From Sycobia sp. Sy_11 (Eukaryota > Arthropoda > Insecta > Hymenoptera > Epichrysomallidae), in contig JACCIC010000014.1 in NCBI GenBank assembly GCA_018907035.1, forward strand, positions 5,462,501 to 5,526,500: 64,000 nt of DNA, read 5' to 3'. Shown in pieces: positions 50,471 to 63,469 of this stretch. Both the position numbers and the translations under genes were made by a program. The notes under the pieces are model-generated. The model worked only from the letters and a program-made list of their open reading frames with translations, made no database searches and had not been told where the DNA came from. Position 1 is the first letter of the stretch. Every line of letters starts with the position of its first letter.

Positions 50471-51193
50471 TCAAAATAAAGTAAAATTGCGATTACGTAA
50501 CTTACGGACGGCCCCGATGAAAGCAAAAAAAAATCCGATAATTAATGAGTCCCGATATACTGCATCATAAAACTGCCGAAGCCCATGAGCGCGTATATAT
50601 TCCAGACCGTATCCGCGGTATCCCGAGGGGGGGGGGGAAAAACAGCTCACATTACGTCCCCATCCGCGCGTGTAAGAGACCAAGATTACGCCTGTCGCGC
50701 AGGAGCCGGGCGGGGGGGGGGCCTGCGGCCAGGGGAGGTAGCTGGGGTGGAACGCGGCCGTAGGCAAGAGATCGGGGAGCGCGAGGAGGCGCTGGCGCGT
50801 CGGCGCCGGCGGCGGAGGGACGCGAAGGGTGCGTCGAAGCGCGGCATGTAACGGGAGACCGGAGAGTGGCGACGGGGGGACGACCGGGCGTCGGAGGGGG
50901 GGATTGGGGGGCGGAGGGGGGGAGTGAGGCTCGTTAAAGCCTCGGCCATAAACGTAAACAAGGGCCGTTAGAGCGAATGAGCGAGCACAGGGCTGGCTGT
51001 GCCCCGGTTCGCTCGCTCGCTCGCTCGCTCGCTCGGAGCCTCTTACAATCAGGGCTAAACATTTGCGTGCGCGCGCGCTGATCTCCCGGTCCTCCCTCCT
51101 CCTCTGCCCCCCTCGCCATTTCGTTTCATCGTTCTCTTCGCCGTGCCCCCTCCCCCCCACTCAGCCGAGCCGCCACGCCAGCCCCTGCACAAT

Positions 51194-51226
<33 letters not shown>

Positions 51227-51720
51227 CAGCGCGCGAGCTGGCGGGATTTTACGAGCGTCGCGCGCGGCCGTTGCGCCGCGGCCTCTCCGCGATAATGCCT
51301 GTAATGAGACGCGGGAGCCCGAAATCGTACTTGTTGACGCTCGACCCGGGCTAATTGACGTTTAATGGAGCTTTACGGCTCGGAGGCGGGGCGGCTGGAT
51401 CGAGGGGGAGTCTGCGCGTACGTCGCCGCGTCTTGCCGATTTTTCGTCCCTTCGGTTTATTTTTATTCGCGCACGGATTACGCGCCGGGGCGAGGGAGAA
51501 AGAGACGAGGGCGGCGGGAGGGGGTGGGGGGGGGTGAAAGAGAAGAGAAGGACGAGGATGACGAGGAGAAGGCGATGGTGGCGGTGGTCGTGGTGGAGGA
51601 TCGTTAAACACCGACGGGGTACTGCCTCGTAAAGCCGCGCGGCGCCGTTAAAACGTCGCGCCAGCTGATTGGGCGAGAGGGGATTTTGTGTTAAAATTTG
51701 CGGCATGATTTATCGGCAGA
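50471..51720. other. GC-rich island with G/C runs, (CTCG)n and (GA)n
   Basis: Strongly GC-rich, with several runs of nine or more G or C, a (GCTC)n array at about 51,009-51,036 and (GA)n at about 51,198-51,227. Long ORFs exist on both strands (for example 229 codons at 50,471-51,160 minus), but they are proline, arginine, glycine and serine runs and overlap in several frames. I read this as non-coding CpG-rich DNA. A promoter or 5' exon of a gene beyond view is possible. Confidence 0.55.
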
Positions 51721-51737
51721 TCGGCAGTTTTAAACGA

Positions 51738-51739
51738 GG

Positions 51740-51770
<31 letters not shown>
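51738..51770. repeat. (CT)n microsatellite
   Basis: About 16 CT repeats on the right shoulder of the 50.5-51.7 kb island. Confidence 0.9.
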
Positions 51771-52320
51771 ATCCCGCGTAAAGCGCGGGATTTATTTTGT
51801 TTTCCACAGAGCGAGAGGGAGGACAAGAGGAACACGGACGTAGGAGAAAGGATAAGGGGAGAGCGAAGGGGGGCATCGCGCTCGCGGATAGTACGAGAAG
51901 ATGATGCCTCGTTTATATATATATATATATATATGTTTAGATGCGACGCGGCTTGATTGGAGGCTACGTTTACGCCTAGTTTCTAAAGCGTCCGATAATG
52001 GAGGGCCCGTCGCTTATAATTCATCCGCGAGAATTTTGATTTACGACAATAAGAAATAAAGAAAATAATGATAATAATAATAACATACGAGGATCGCTCT
52101 TCATCTAGCCGGAATTTTGACTTGGAATTTTGAAATTCGGCAATGGAGCGAGCGAGACGGGCTTTCTAAGAAAATAGAGTTGAAACTTAGCAGGAATACA
52201 ATGGAATACTTAACCGAGCTGTAGATTAGTGTTAAAGAAATTTATCGATATCTGTTTAACTACTGAATAAATTAAGAGAAAGGGTTTTTTAACAGCCTTA
52301 TGCTACATGTAAAATTTATG

Positions 52321-52322
<2 letters not shown>

Positions 52323-52375
<53 letters not shown>
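52323..52375. repeat. (TA)n microsatellite
   Basis: About 26 uninterrupted TA repeats. Confidence 0.95.
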
Positions 52376-52377
<2 letters not shown>

Positions 52378-53146
52378 GTACTATTTTCGCCAGAGTAGGA
52401 ATCCGTCAGTTAATATTGCTCAACTAGTTAAATTTATAATGAATGATTTATATGAAGCAAAAAAAGGAACTGAATATATAACAACAGTTTCAAACCGAGC
52501 AAAGTAATATGCATAAAAAATTAAAAAAGATGTGCCAAATGGAAGTACAAGTAAATTTGCACAGCTAATACGCGCAGATTTCCCTCGAAGTACAACCGTG
52601 GAATTAGATTTCATAACCCTTTTAAAATCCTTACTTTTATTAATTTAATTAACTTTCATAACGACGCATATTAAATTAATTCATCGACAATTGCGACGAC
52701 GACTCGTAAAACTTTATCCAATAATTATACGATAATCATACGTATATTATTATATTTGCCTGTATAAGTAAAACGCGATGGGGATGCGCCGCGAAATGCA
52801 CCAGTCCTCGGATTAAATGAAATTGCAACGGTGTGCGTCAATTAACGATCGATAGCCGCATTTATGCGATGTTAATTGCATCGACGAGCCCATTGTTACA
52901 TATAATATGCATTGATGTTAATTACAAATCTATTACGTACGGCCGGCTAAATTCGTCGCTTTAATCGAAATCTGCTTACGAAATTCGACAAATCCTCCTC
53001 GTTCTATTAATATTCCGCCGAGCCGACGTTTGCGCTGAAACAACAATACATACATATATATATATAAAGGTCGCGAGGGCAATCGCCCCTCTCGTGCATT
53101 AGTTTAATGAACAAGTTTTCGAGTATGCTGTACCAATGTGGTCGCG

Positions 53147-53147
<1 letters not shown>

Positions 53148-53182
<35 letters not shown>

Positions 53183-53186
53183 TGTG
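53148..53186. repeat. (GT)n microsatellite
   Basis: About 18 GT repeats with one TTTG interruption, just left of the GC-rich block at 53,300-53,760. Confidence 0.9.
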
Positions 53187-54612
53187 TACTTGCGCCCGGG
53201 AGACGGCAATGCCTATAAAAGCCAAGTATAATATATATGTGTTTCTATTCTTACCGTTAATGTAATTTTGAATTTTACCTCTCTCCCTGTGTGCATTATA
53301 TAGGTGAGCGTATATTACCTGGGCCCGCGCGAGAAATAAAGCAAAACGACGAAACGGTCGCGCCAATCAGCGAGCGAGCGAGAGAGTAGGGGGAGGGGGA
53401 GGGGGGGAGAGAGACGCCTTTGCAAAAGCAACGCGCAACGGCCCCGTCGGACAGCTCGTCGCGAATACATTCGCCGCGAAAAGTTGAAATAAGGCCGTCG
53501 TGTCACTGGATATTTTAATGGGTTTTTGGCGCGCGACGGGTATAAATGCAAAATTTACAGCGACCGCGCGGCAGCGAATGATTGTGGAGCGAGATCGCTT
53601 TGCGTTTTTCCACTGAATTATTCGTTGCGCTCCCTGCACCTTCCCCCTCCCCCCTCCATCCCGTGCCCCATAGCTGCGAAGGACGAAATAAACGAATGCC
53701 ACTACGGGAAACGTGGCGGGGGGACGACGAGGCGAGGACGGGGTCTGTTGAAAATTTAAATTTTCGAAGATGAAACGGTGGGAGGACGTATGTTTTGCGC
53801 ATTTTTCGTGATCGCCTTAGATTGTGGCAAATATCTTTGATTATAAATCGTCACTACTTCGAACAAAAGAATTCAGATTAAAATCTAAAATTTATATATT
53901 TAATTTCCAATAGTTAGAAATGTTTTCAAGAACGTTTAATTTTGTTTACGTTTACGTTTGTTATAGACATAAAGGAATACAAGAAATATAGAATAGACAG
54001 AATAGAGTCGTTCAGGAATAATTGCGCGTTGTAAAAAAAAGTAAAATCGAGGACTTGCCCCTCTTTAAACAATGATCGACCGCCGTAATAGAAATAATCC
54101 TTTAACCCCTATTTTACCGATTCCTTGGCTAAGATCGATTGAAATCTAATTAACGCTAATTGTCGTAGGCGCAGTTATACAAGTATCTTTCTTAATTATG
54201 TGAACGATTACAGCGGCGTAGTAGACGGAGGTGTCGGGCCTGTCATAATATACACTATTCTGTTATAGGCGCACGATCTTCTGTCAATTTCCAATATGAT
54301 ATATATGTATATACTTATTTATTTATATAGTTATTTATTTAAATAAGTCGTTTTCTAAAAAGAAAAAATGACTTAGGTCAATTTGGGCAGCTATACCGGA
54401 GATCTTGTCAACACATTGCCCTGATCTTATAGTATCTATGTATATAATTTTTAAAAATATTTGATCAACTTTTGAAGAAACTGTCTCTATTTAAAACTCC
54501 CTGCCTAACATATTATTAACTACATCTGGCTTGATTATAAAATAAACAATGGGCAATACTATTATTAGCTTACTGATGACGACGGAGAACATTTTTTTTT
54601 CATTTCGATTCA

Positions 54613-54842
54613 TTAAATAAAATATACATTGCAGGATAAAGAGTTGAGCAAAATCACTGAAGTGGCCGAATTGTCATTTACTCTAATATCGATGTTGAAA
54701 TATTCATTAAGAAAATTTAGATTGTAAACGCCTACAAATCGCTGCCATCCGCGAAAACATTCGTCATCTATTGAATATTCTAAAAGACAATATTTTGTAA
54801 TGCGAGGCACATCTATAATCTCGCTAAATGATAGAATATATT
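54613..54842 (-). CDS. Coding-like open stretch of unknown family
   Basis: About 75 open codons on the minus strand, ending in TAA at 54,613-54,615. The composition is balanced and not repeat-driven (for example IIDVPRITKYCLLEYSIDDE and FRGWQRFVGVYNLNF), unlike most chance ORFs in this window. An AG preceded by ATATATTCTATCATTT near 54,835 could be a splice acceptor, which would make this a last exon. No upstream exon was found and I do not recognise the family. It may equally be chance or a relic. Confidence 0.25.
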
Positions 54843-56327
54843 AAGAACATATGGCTAATCTCACAAATCTTAAAGTATGCTTTTATCTGCAACGATGATC
54901 GACATAGTTAGACGTTGTTCCGAATGGGACCCCGATAAATTGCAATTGTAGCTCGAATTATTTGAGATGAATCTGTGAAGTAGGCGGCTATGAATGTAAA
55001 TTTATATATGACTTAAATAAAAAACTTAAATAATATACTTAAATAAAAAAAAACAATAATATATTAATCTGTATGTTAGATTTAAGATGAAATTTTTCGT
55101 ACGATAGACTGCGGACTTCTATTCTTTTTTCTTTTTATTTCAGAGGTAAAAAAAAGTATTTAGCCAAGTCACATTGCTAGTCAAAGTGCTCGAGACCGTA
55201 TATCCCCTGCTTCGTCCTGCGAGGAGAGAACTTTTAACCGCTTCGGTGTCAGTCAAGAAATCATTTAAGAAACACCCTGTTTCCAGAACACTGACATCAT
55301 TTATCGATATGATATGTGTACATATAGATATACTTTCTAAATGAAGCCAATCAAAATATAATAATGCAGCGATTCACTAGTAAAAATCTTTATGGAAAAG
55401 AGACGATACAGTAGGTGAAATAAAGAATTTTTATCCTTCATAAGCACCATTTCTTTTGTTTTCTTTTTGTTTGTCTTTTTCTGCGTATTTCTACACCTCT
55501 AGGTTGAGATAATGTAAGAACGAGTCCACGGAAACTTATAAAATAACGCATTTCGTAAAATTTACGCCTATAGCGCAGCGCATCAATATACAATGGTACA
55601 ATTACAATATACAAAAATCCAGCGTACAAAATAGAGGCGTAAATCCTTTGATCGACAACTATATATTTCATAAATACAAAGTCATAATGTAAGGCAAGCG
55701 TCGCGCTTAGCCATAAAATCTCTTATGACCATTTTCGTCCACGCGCGAATCTTCTGTTTCCAGTGGAACTTTTCCATATGTAATATGCACTAATGTAGCT
55801 TTCTTTCGGATTGAGGAGAAGAACCAGTTTTCTAAAGATTTACATGATTTATTTTTATAAGAAAAGTGTGTTCAAACATAATAGTTAAGAATAAATGATT
55901 TATTTTTCAATTTCATCTAGTATCAGAATTCTTTAATAAAATGAAAATTTTTGAAAGTTATTTGAGAGTTATAATAGTATCAAATTAATTACAGCCGATG
56001 CGTATATAGTTCATTAGTCATTGCTGACTTTTCGGCTATTGAGAGTCCTAAGTCTTTATGAAGATGAGCATGGAAATTTGGTTAAAAAATATATAGAAAC
56101 TATCGCGAAACGCTGGAAATCAAGTTAAATATTTAATAAACTTAAATAAAACTAAACTTGATGAAAAATAAATCGAAGATTTAAGTTTTGATTTTTTTAA
56201 GTTTTAATAATTGCTAAGAGTGTATTTTCCCATGCTGCATAATTCACACAAGTCTTTAAATCATAATATCTATAGTGTATTAATCGAAGAATAATTCTTA
56301 AATGATCTATTTACTCTACAATATATT
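54843..56327. other. Intergenic DNA, no gene recognised
   Basis: AT-rich. A 77-codon minus-strand ORF at 55,438-55,671 is rich in Tyr, Arg and Ile but has no motif I can name. Nothing else is recognised. Confidence 0.5.
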
Positions 56328-56366
56328 ATTATTATTATTATTTATTATTATTTATTATTATTATTA
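56328..56366. repeat. Imperfect (ATT)n microsatellite
   Basis: ATT repeats with TTTATT interruptions. Confidence 0.9.
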
Positions 56367-56699
56367 TATTACCCTACAATATACGAGTATGCAAGTATTT
56401 TCACCAGGTCGCCGTGAATATATTCGCCTGTATAGAAATGTAGACGATACACGCACGTTAATACGTTCGTCTGTTTCGGTATAGTATATGTTCGATGGCA
56501 TTTTCTTGCCCACAGCCGACATCCAACAGCGAATTTGGTTTTTTCGCCTTCGTCGGACCGTTTTGAGGCTACTTTTATCATATTTTGAGAAATATCACCT
56601 TAGCGAATCATGGAAGAATCTTATTTAAAATTATAAAGGCAGCCACAACTGACGAGAGATTAGCCTCCCCTTTAGAATTTTTTATACAGATGCAAAATA

Positions 56700-56811
56700 G
56701 TGGAAGCCATCAACCCGCGGCCTTGTCCATGAACACTTGCCGAATAGACATGGGGAAAGCAGTCCCGACGAAACGCGAGCGTCGCCAGAGGTTACGAATC
56801 GAAAAGAATCC

Positions 56812-56854
<43 letters not shown>

Positions 56855-57640
56855 GAGTTGCGTCAAAAAGACGAGTTCTCGCCGCCGTTCTCGTCGCTTC
56901 TCTCCATTATTAATTCAATATGCGGGGGCACAAGTGCTCGTACCCGTGTGTGTGTGTGCGTGTGTGTCTCTCTCTCCCTCTCTCTCTCTGCCTCCCATAC
57001 CTATCTACCACCCCCAACCCCCGTGGGCGAAGCGAGGGCGTCTGAAGAGCGTCGGCGCGTCGATATTCGACGCCCGCGGCAGTGTGCGCCAAGGAGGGAC
57101 TGGTATATAATAGACGCCGAGGGAGTAGCGAGCAGAAGGCGACGAACCTCCGTCCTCGAGGTGCACTACTTTCTCCGCAAATACAAGCGCAGCTCTGCGC
57201 GGAAGCTCGCTCGGGCGAAGCCTTTGAGGGGTAAGGGGGGTTGGGGGAGGGAGAGCGCGACCGCGGTACGGTAGCGAGGCTGAGGGGCGCGGATGGGTCG
57301 AAGTTTGCTCGAGGATCAAGTTGTACGGGAAACGTAATGTGGGTATATATGCTTGTTTCCGGGCGGGCGACTGGGGGGATGGGTGCATGCGTATATGTTT
57401 ATACACGGCTGGTACTGCTCTGCGTGGCGAGGCGAGGCGCGAGGTCGAAATTGTTCAAGGGTGCTGCTGCGATAAGGCCGATTCGCGACACTACGACGCT
57501 CGTCCAATGATTGCGGCACGGCAATGATCGGAGAATGCGGATAATGATTGAGAGTGAAGCGCGTGGGATGCGCGTTCTTCGTGATCGATTTGAAGTCGAG
57601 ACCGAAGGACGTTTATCGAAGGTGCGTCAAAAGGTATACT
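56700..57640. other. GC-rich island with (CT)n and (GT)n
   Basis: GC-rich block with (CT)n at 56,815-56,852 and a GT/CT compound at about 56,945-56,990. Overlapping ORFs in several frames (for example 229 codons at 56,585-57,274 plus) run straight through these repeats and have no domain. No exon is supported. Confidence 0.55.
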
Positions 57641-59699
57641 ATATTTATATACAGAAACAGGTACTTTCAACTCTTTACTTTCTTCATCCAACCAATTTAC
57701 TTTATTAATCCAATAACAGATTGACAGCAAGCAGATGTAATACGGGAATGCCAATGAAAAATTATCAAATAAGATTCAATTAACACTGGCAGATTCTGCA
57801 AAAAGGGTGCGGATAAAAGTAAAAAATAAAAAGCCTCGTTGTCCTACAGATACTTGCACATCGGCGCTACCTTACGAAAGGAGGTTCTGTCCGCTGGGGA
57901 AAATCGTCAGTCGATCGGACGCAACGGCAAAAGTATACAGCCAGATAATTTACCCTTTTACCACCATACTTCTGAACAAGTTGAATGCGCCCTTGCGCCG
58001 TGCATCGTTGTTTCACTTAATGATCGGTACGGGATGTGCCTAAATTTGAATGAGTTAGTCGGTACAGCAATAAGAAAGGCCACGCACACACGATGTTGAG
58101 ATACAAAGTTGCATTGTACAGTGTGAAATAGAACAGACGTTTAATGTATGAAAGTACAGAACACTGTGTAAAAGAAAAAAGCAAAATGAAGGAGAAACAT
58201 TATTTCGAAGACTATTATAATGTCTCCGATAAATCTTAGTTTTATAAGAGAACCCTAGTACGTAATTTAATAGTAAATATTAAGCGACTGAGCTCAAATC
58301 ATTATAATTCAGCTTTCTCTTTGGCTGGAATAAGTATTCTTGATAATTCAAATTGTAATGCCGGAGTGTGTGCATGCATATATATATATATATATATACA
58401 TGATTTTGATTACGTGGTTTTGCAATGTCCCCTGCATTACCTATGACAATACGCGACGAATTTCATCGCGTAAATAGATATTTGATTTCTTGAAATATTT
58501 GAAATGTCACTACATAAAAGTTGTAAAAATAATTCATTGTCGGCTAATAAATCTTAAATGACGTATAAAAACCTGTAATAAAAAACAGAACGGTTTGCGG
58601 AACCATTCGCGTTTCTTCAATGGGAGGACAGACTTTTCCAGATTAAAGGTATCGGATACACCGCTTGAGAGCATATCTCCGATACGTGCCACGCACGTTT
58701 CCCATGAAAGAACAATCGGGAGGTTTCGTACTTGAATTGCGATTGTCTTGTTCCATGTAACCGGCACACGCTGCTGTATAATAATTCGTCGCGCATTCGT
58801 CGAGATCGTTTAACCACCTGACAGCTTGCCTTAATCCAGTCGTTTGTTCCAGATGTTCCTCGACTCAGGCCTATGGGAAAAAGCATCGAATCACGGACTC
58901 GCGAGCGCGTACTGGAGCTTGTTAACCGGATTAAGCCTGCTCCGGGACATCGGTTCGATTCACCGAATTAAGGATGCATTGGAATGAATAACATCCTGGC
59001 GAAAATCATTTTACGGCAACGGACGCCACCTGACCAACAAAAGTATTTAACTTAGTATTTATATGAGTAATCCTATCTGGTAGACAATCCTTTCCTATCT
59101 TTTGCAGACATCAAAGCTGAGTCTCTTTCACGCTCATTAAAGTTACAACGGCTCAGATGGTGTATCTTACTAACATTTTTCTACTAATTTTAGTTGGCTG
59201 GTCTTAAGTTACCAATAACTTTCATTTTCATTTTCGACCATAGCGCTCCTATCGTCTTCTATGAATATAATTCCAACAAATATCCATATTGGACTTATCT
59301 AACCATTAAAATTTATCTTTCTAAAGAACCTCTCAATTCAAAATTGTTAGAATTCCAGTAATTTTTCTAAATATCGCTCGTTTCTTTAATTATGCTTTAT
59401 AAAATGTCTTTTTACCTGGATATCTCAATCACAATGCATTCCATAATTTTTCCGAATTTCCTATGTAATTTTTTTTAATATAAGTAGCACCTAAGAAGCT
59501 CGAGCTTTAAAATAAAATGCTCGACACTTCGACAAAAAAAAGCCATTTTGCAATAAATCGAAAGACAAGCCCGCGTATATCGAGGAAAAAATCCCATCCC
59601 TCGTGACACAACAACGTAACATCGAATCAACGTTCAAAGAAGCATCGTTTCAACCTTCCCGGCCGAGCCACATTTATCGGCGATGGAAAGCGAGTATTC

Positions 59700-59775
59700 A
59701 TATATATGTGTATATATATATATATGTATATGTATATATATGTATATATATATATATATACATATATATACATAC
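59700..59775. repeat. Imperfect TATA/TATG microsatellite
   Basis: TATATG and TATA units mixed over about 75 bases. Confidence 0.9.
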
Positions 59776-59859
59776 GTGCCCGTTTGCCTCCGCGTTATCC
59801 CATAAACCTTCCCCTTAATACACGCGCCGACTTCATAAATATACATGCAGCCCTATGCC

Positions 59860-60143
59860 GCGCGTTCGTATTCAAATCCCAGAGGCAGTATGTACAAGAG
59901 CTCGCGCGTGCGCGCCTCTGACACGTCTCTACTCGTCGCCGGCGGCAAAGTGTGTATATAGAAGAAGTACAGGACGACATTGTCGGAGTGGAGGGGGGTG
60001 GGGAGGCTGAGGAAGCGGAAGGGGGATAGCGCCCCATACCCTATATCTCTCCACGAAGATCAAAGGCGCGCCAGAGGCAGAGAGACCGTGAGGGAGCGGG
60101 GAGGGGCGCTGAATAGAGCCCAGAGCTCGCGCGGCAGAACGGA

Positions 60144-60199
<56 letters not shown>

Positions 60200-60885
60200 T
60201 TTTACATGGAACGCCACCGTACCGCCGTCGAACAGATGGATATATACACCGTGGAGGTGCCACGAAAGGGGGGTGGGAGAGAAGAGAACCCGAGCCCACC
60301 TCTCGTCTCGCTCGTTGGCTTTTCCGCTACCGCGGAGATGGCGGCGAAGGTGGAAGAGGAGGAGGAGGAGGAGGTGGGGGAGGAGGAGGACGTCGACGAC
60401 GACGACGAGGATGACTACATGACGACCCTTCCATTTGCATTATGGCACTTTTGCCGCGCGCGCGCGCCTGCTCGGGGCGTAAAAAAGCAGGGGGAGGCGG
60501 GGTGAAAGAGACAGACGGGGAGAGAGAGAGAGAGAGAGAGAGGGGGGGGCGAAGGTGGCAGTGGTGTATATGTAAATATCGCGTGTAACTGCATATATAT
60601 ATATATATATATACATACTCCGCCCGCGAAACGGGAGGTGAGGTTGGCGCTGAATGCACAAAAGTCCCCGCTCTTCTGTCGCTCGTTCGCGTTCTTTTAG
60701 CGCTGCTCCCGAGGCGGCGGTAGGGCAGACGGGGAGTCCCGGTATTCTTCTCTCGCTTGCCTTCCACCTCGCCATACCCCCGCCCCCTTCCTCGTTCTCC
60801 TTTCGTAATACTTTTACGCGACGGGCCGGGCTTTTGAGAGGCTTTAGCTTGTACCTGTGTGCAGGTGCTTATATACGCGTGTGTA

Positions 60886-60943
<58 letters not shown>

Positions 60944-61500
60944 AACGCTGCGCTCTTGTAATACGACGCGAAGTTTAAACTCGGAACGCGGCTTTTCTAC
61001 TTTTTGCATTCTCGCGGCTTGGAATATTGCGCGCGCTCTTTTCGCGCTTCGCTGCCCCTTCCCGCCCCGACCTCTCTCGTCCCCGTGACCCCGCCGTACA
61101 TTTCCCCGCGCCACCCAACGTATAGTCGGCTGGATAATGAGAAAGAGGTGGGTGGGGTGGAGCAGGTAGGAGGCAAGGAAGTACTTTGCGCGCTCGGCGT
61201 GGGAGCGCAGTAAGAAGGCGAAGTACAAGAGAAAATTGACGCGAGCATGGAAAATTTGACGTCTACCGGGGAAAACGAGGCGGGCACGGGTAAGGGGACG
61301 GGGTGGAGAGAGGCTTGCTCGCGCGCGACAATGATCCCGGCTCGGAGTTAACCCTATAAAGTTTATTTTCGTATAATCCCGGAGCCGAAGGGCTCGGCTG
61401 CTCTATTTTTGTTCGCTTCGAATCGCATTAGACGCGGTTTACTTTTCCCGGGGATTACTCGAGTTATTATTCACCCGGCGCGGATTTAATCCGAATTAAT
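59860..61500. other. GC-rich island with (TA)n, (GGA)n, (GAC)n and (GA)n arrays
   Basis: GC-rich block containing (TA)n at 60,147-60,196 and 60,892-60,941, a GGA/GAG run and then a GAC run at about 60,350-60,410, and (GA)n near 60,518-60,545. Several frames stay open for 100-200 codons because of these repeats (205 codons at 60,327-60,944 minus). The proteins are Tyr-Ile, Glu-Asp or Pro runs and I reject them as genes. Confidence 0.55.
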
Positions 61501-62575
61501 TTAAACTGATACACGAATATAATATATTGTCACTTTGTGAAAGATGTGGGATTGGATTAAAAGTAAATCGAGCACTGGCTGATCACGAAAACTCGCTCGA
61601 GATGGAATTTGGATCATAATTCGCGCACACTAGAATCACACGAACAACGCATGTGATGTTAAGGACAAACTTTGCTGATTTTCAATAGTACGCCAGATAA
61701 ATCTGAAGATAATCGATGATTATCGAATCAAAGTTTATTTTTCAAAAAAATACTTGATATTAAATTAGTTTGATATTAAAATTCATCCAGAAATCCATCG
61801 AAAATTTTTTTTGACAATTTTTTCCAATTACTCGACCATAACGCTCCTTTAAAAGCTCTTTAATCCGACCTGTAATTTAATCGATTCGCGAATAAAAAAA
61901 TGAATAAGCACCGAGAAATGGTTTGTTCCGAGAATGTTTGGCAGAACCGATAAGTTTGATACGTCGAGTCACTAAGAAACATGTCGCAGGGACGTACAAC
62001 TTCAGGGGATTTTAGCGAATGCTTCGTATCCAAACTTATAACGAGTGATCCGACATATCATAAAACATATGAGCTTTTAACTTCGTCCAATCGACTCTAT
62101 CATTTGTGAAAATCGATCGTGCATCCGTGCATATTGTAAATAATAACTTGCACTTTCTAAAATCATCCATTATGTATGAACATTAGTTTTCAAATATTAG
62201 ATCGTCAAATTAAAGAAGATTTTCTTAATGACCGCGCTCCAAATCATCGTGCAGAGCTGGTAAACAATTCGCAGTAAAGAGAATTATATTTTCCTAACAA
62301 ACTTATTGTAAAAAACCATTGAGCATCGTTTTTAATAAGTACGAAATATTGCAAAAAAATTGAAAATTCAAATCCGAATCAATTTGCCAGCGGCATCATT
62401 TACAATCGTTGATAGTCGAGCATTTCAGAAAAATTTTCTCACCATATCAAGCGACCATTTTTATCGCACAGGGAGGTTTAAGGACAAAGGATATATATAA
62501 TAACTCAGGCTTTATCACATATTTGATGCCTCTTTTAGAACGTTTTCAAAACTCGTTTTATTCTATAGAGAAATG
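61501..62575. other. Intergenic DNA, no gene recognised
   Basis: AT-rich with no exon, RNA gene or repeat family recognised. Confidence 0.5.
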
Positions 62576-63101
62576 TGTGTGTGTGTGTGTGTGCGCGCGA
62601 ACGCGCGCACTGCAGCCGTCGTTTCATTGCGCCTTCTATCACTCCTGAGAGTCTCGATTTATTTCATTTTATTTCAGTTTGATGCTGAGCGCATAAGAGC
62701 CCCGCAGTTTTCTCGCGTGGCCGCATACTCCGGGGCGCGGGTTGACGTGCTCGATCATATCTAGCTGATACAATGCACCCGCGGCATTGTGTACAGTATG
62801 TGTTGGATTCATAATCTTTTGAATTATTTCGAATAATGTGAATTAAAGTTAAGAAATTAAAGTTCTTGTAAAATTAAATTAAATTCTCATGTGAATCGAC
62901 TGGTTTTCTTAAACAATAATTTAGCTCGTATTAAATTGATGTTGCAAGAACTGATATCAAATATCGAAGCGAGAAAGGCATCAAAACTCTTGCTGCTTGA
63001 TTCAGTGCATCGCTGATGCGCAAAATGTATTAATAAAGAAATGAAAAATAAAATTTTTAATATTCACATCGACACTGCCTATCGGCGATCGGATTTACAT
63101 C

Positions 63102-63104
<3 letters not shown>

Positions 63105-63153
<49 letters not shown>
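63105..63153. repeat. (TA)n microsatellite
   Basis: About 24 uninterrupted TA repeats. Confidence 0.95.
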
Positions 63154-63155
<2 letters not shown>

Positions 63156-63469
63156 GATAAACGCATAAAAAAAAGATTTTTATAAAGTCAGGGACAGATG
63201 GAAATTTTTCACGGTAATAATATCGATATTTCAATGAAGCGCGTTCAATTGAGAAGGTACGCATTGCGGAATTAATTTTTACACGGGCAGAAGCGGAAAT
63301 TTCAAAATTATTTCACATAAATCCCCGAGATTAATAAAAAGCTTTTATCAAATTTGACAATAAAAAAAAAGAAGAATTTTCGCGGTTTCCAATGGCAAAT
63401 TCAAAATGATTTTTTGCCTATCGTAATAATGGTCAAAGGGATAATAAAAACAACAATAATGGACGAACG

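Noticed and set aside
50471..51160. 229-codon minus-strand ORF in a GC-rich island
   Set aside because: Proline, serine, arginine and glycine runs from low-complexity GC-rich DNA, with comparable ORFs in several other frames.
58921..58980. Possible tRNA gene suggested by GGTTCGATTC near 58,951
   Set aside because: No A box or acceptor stem at the right distance; the motif lies in a short chance palindrome.
60327..60944. 205-codon minus-strand ORF and the overlapping acidic plus-strand ORFs
   Set aside because: Built from (TA)n, (CT)n and GGA/GAC repeats; no recognisable protein.
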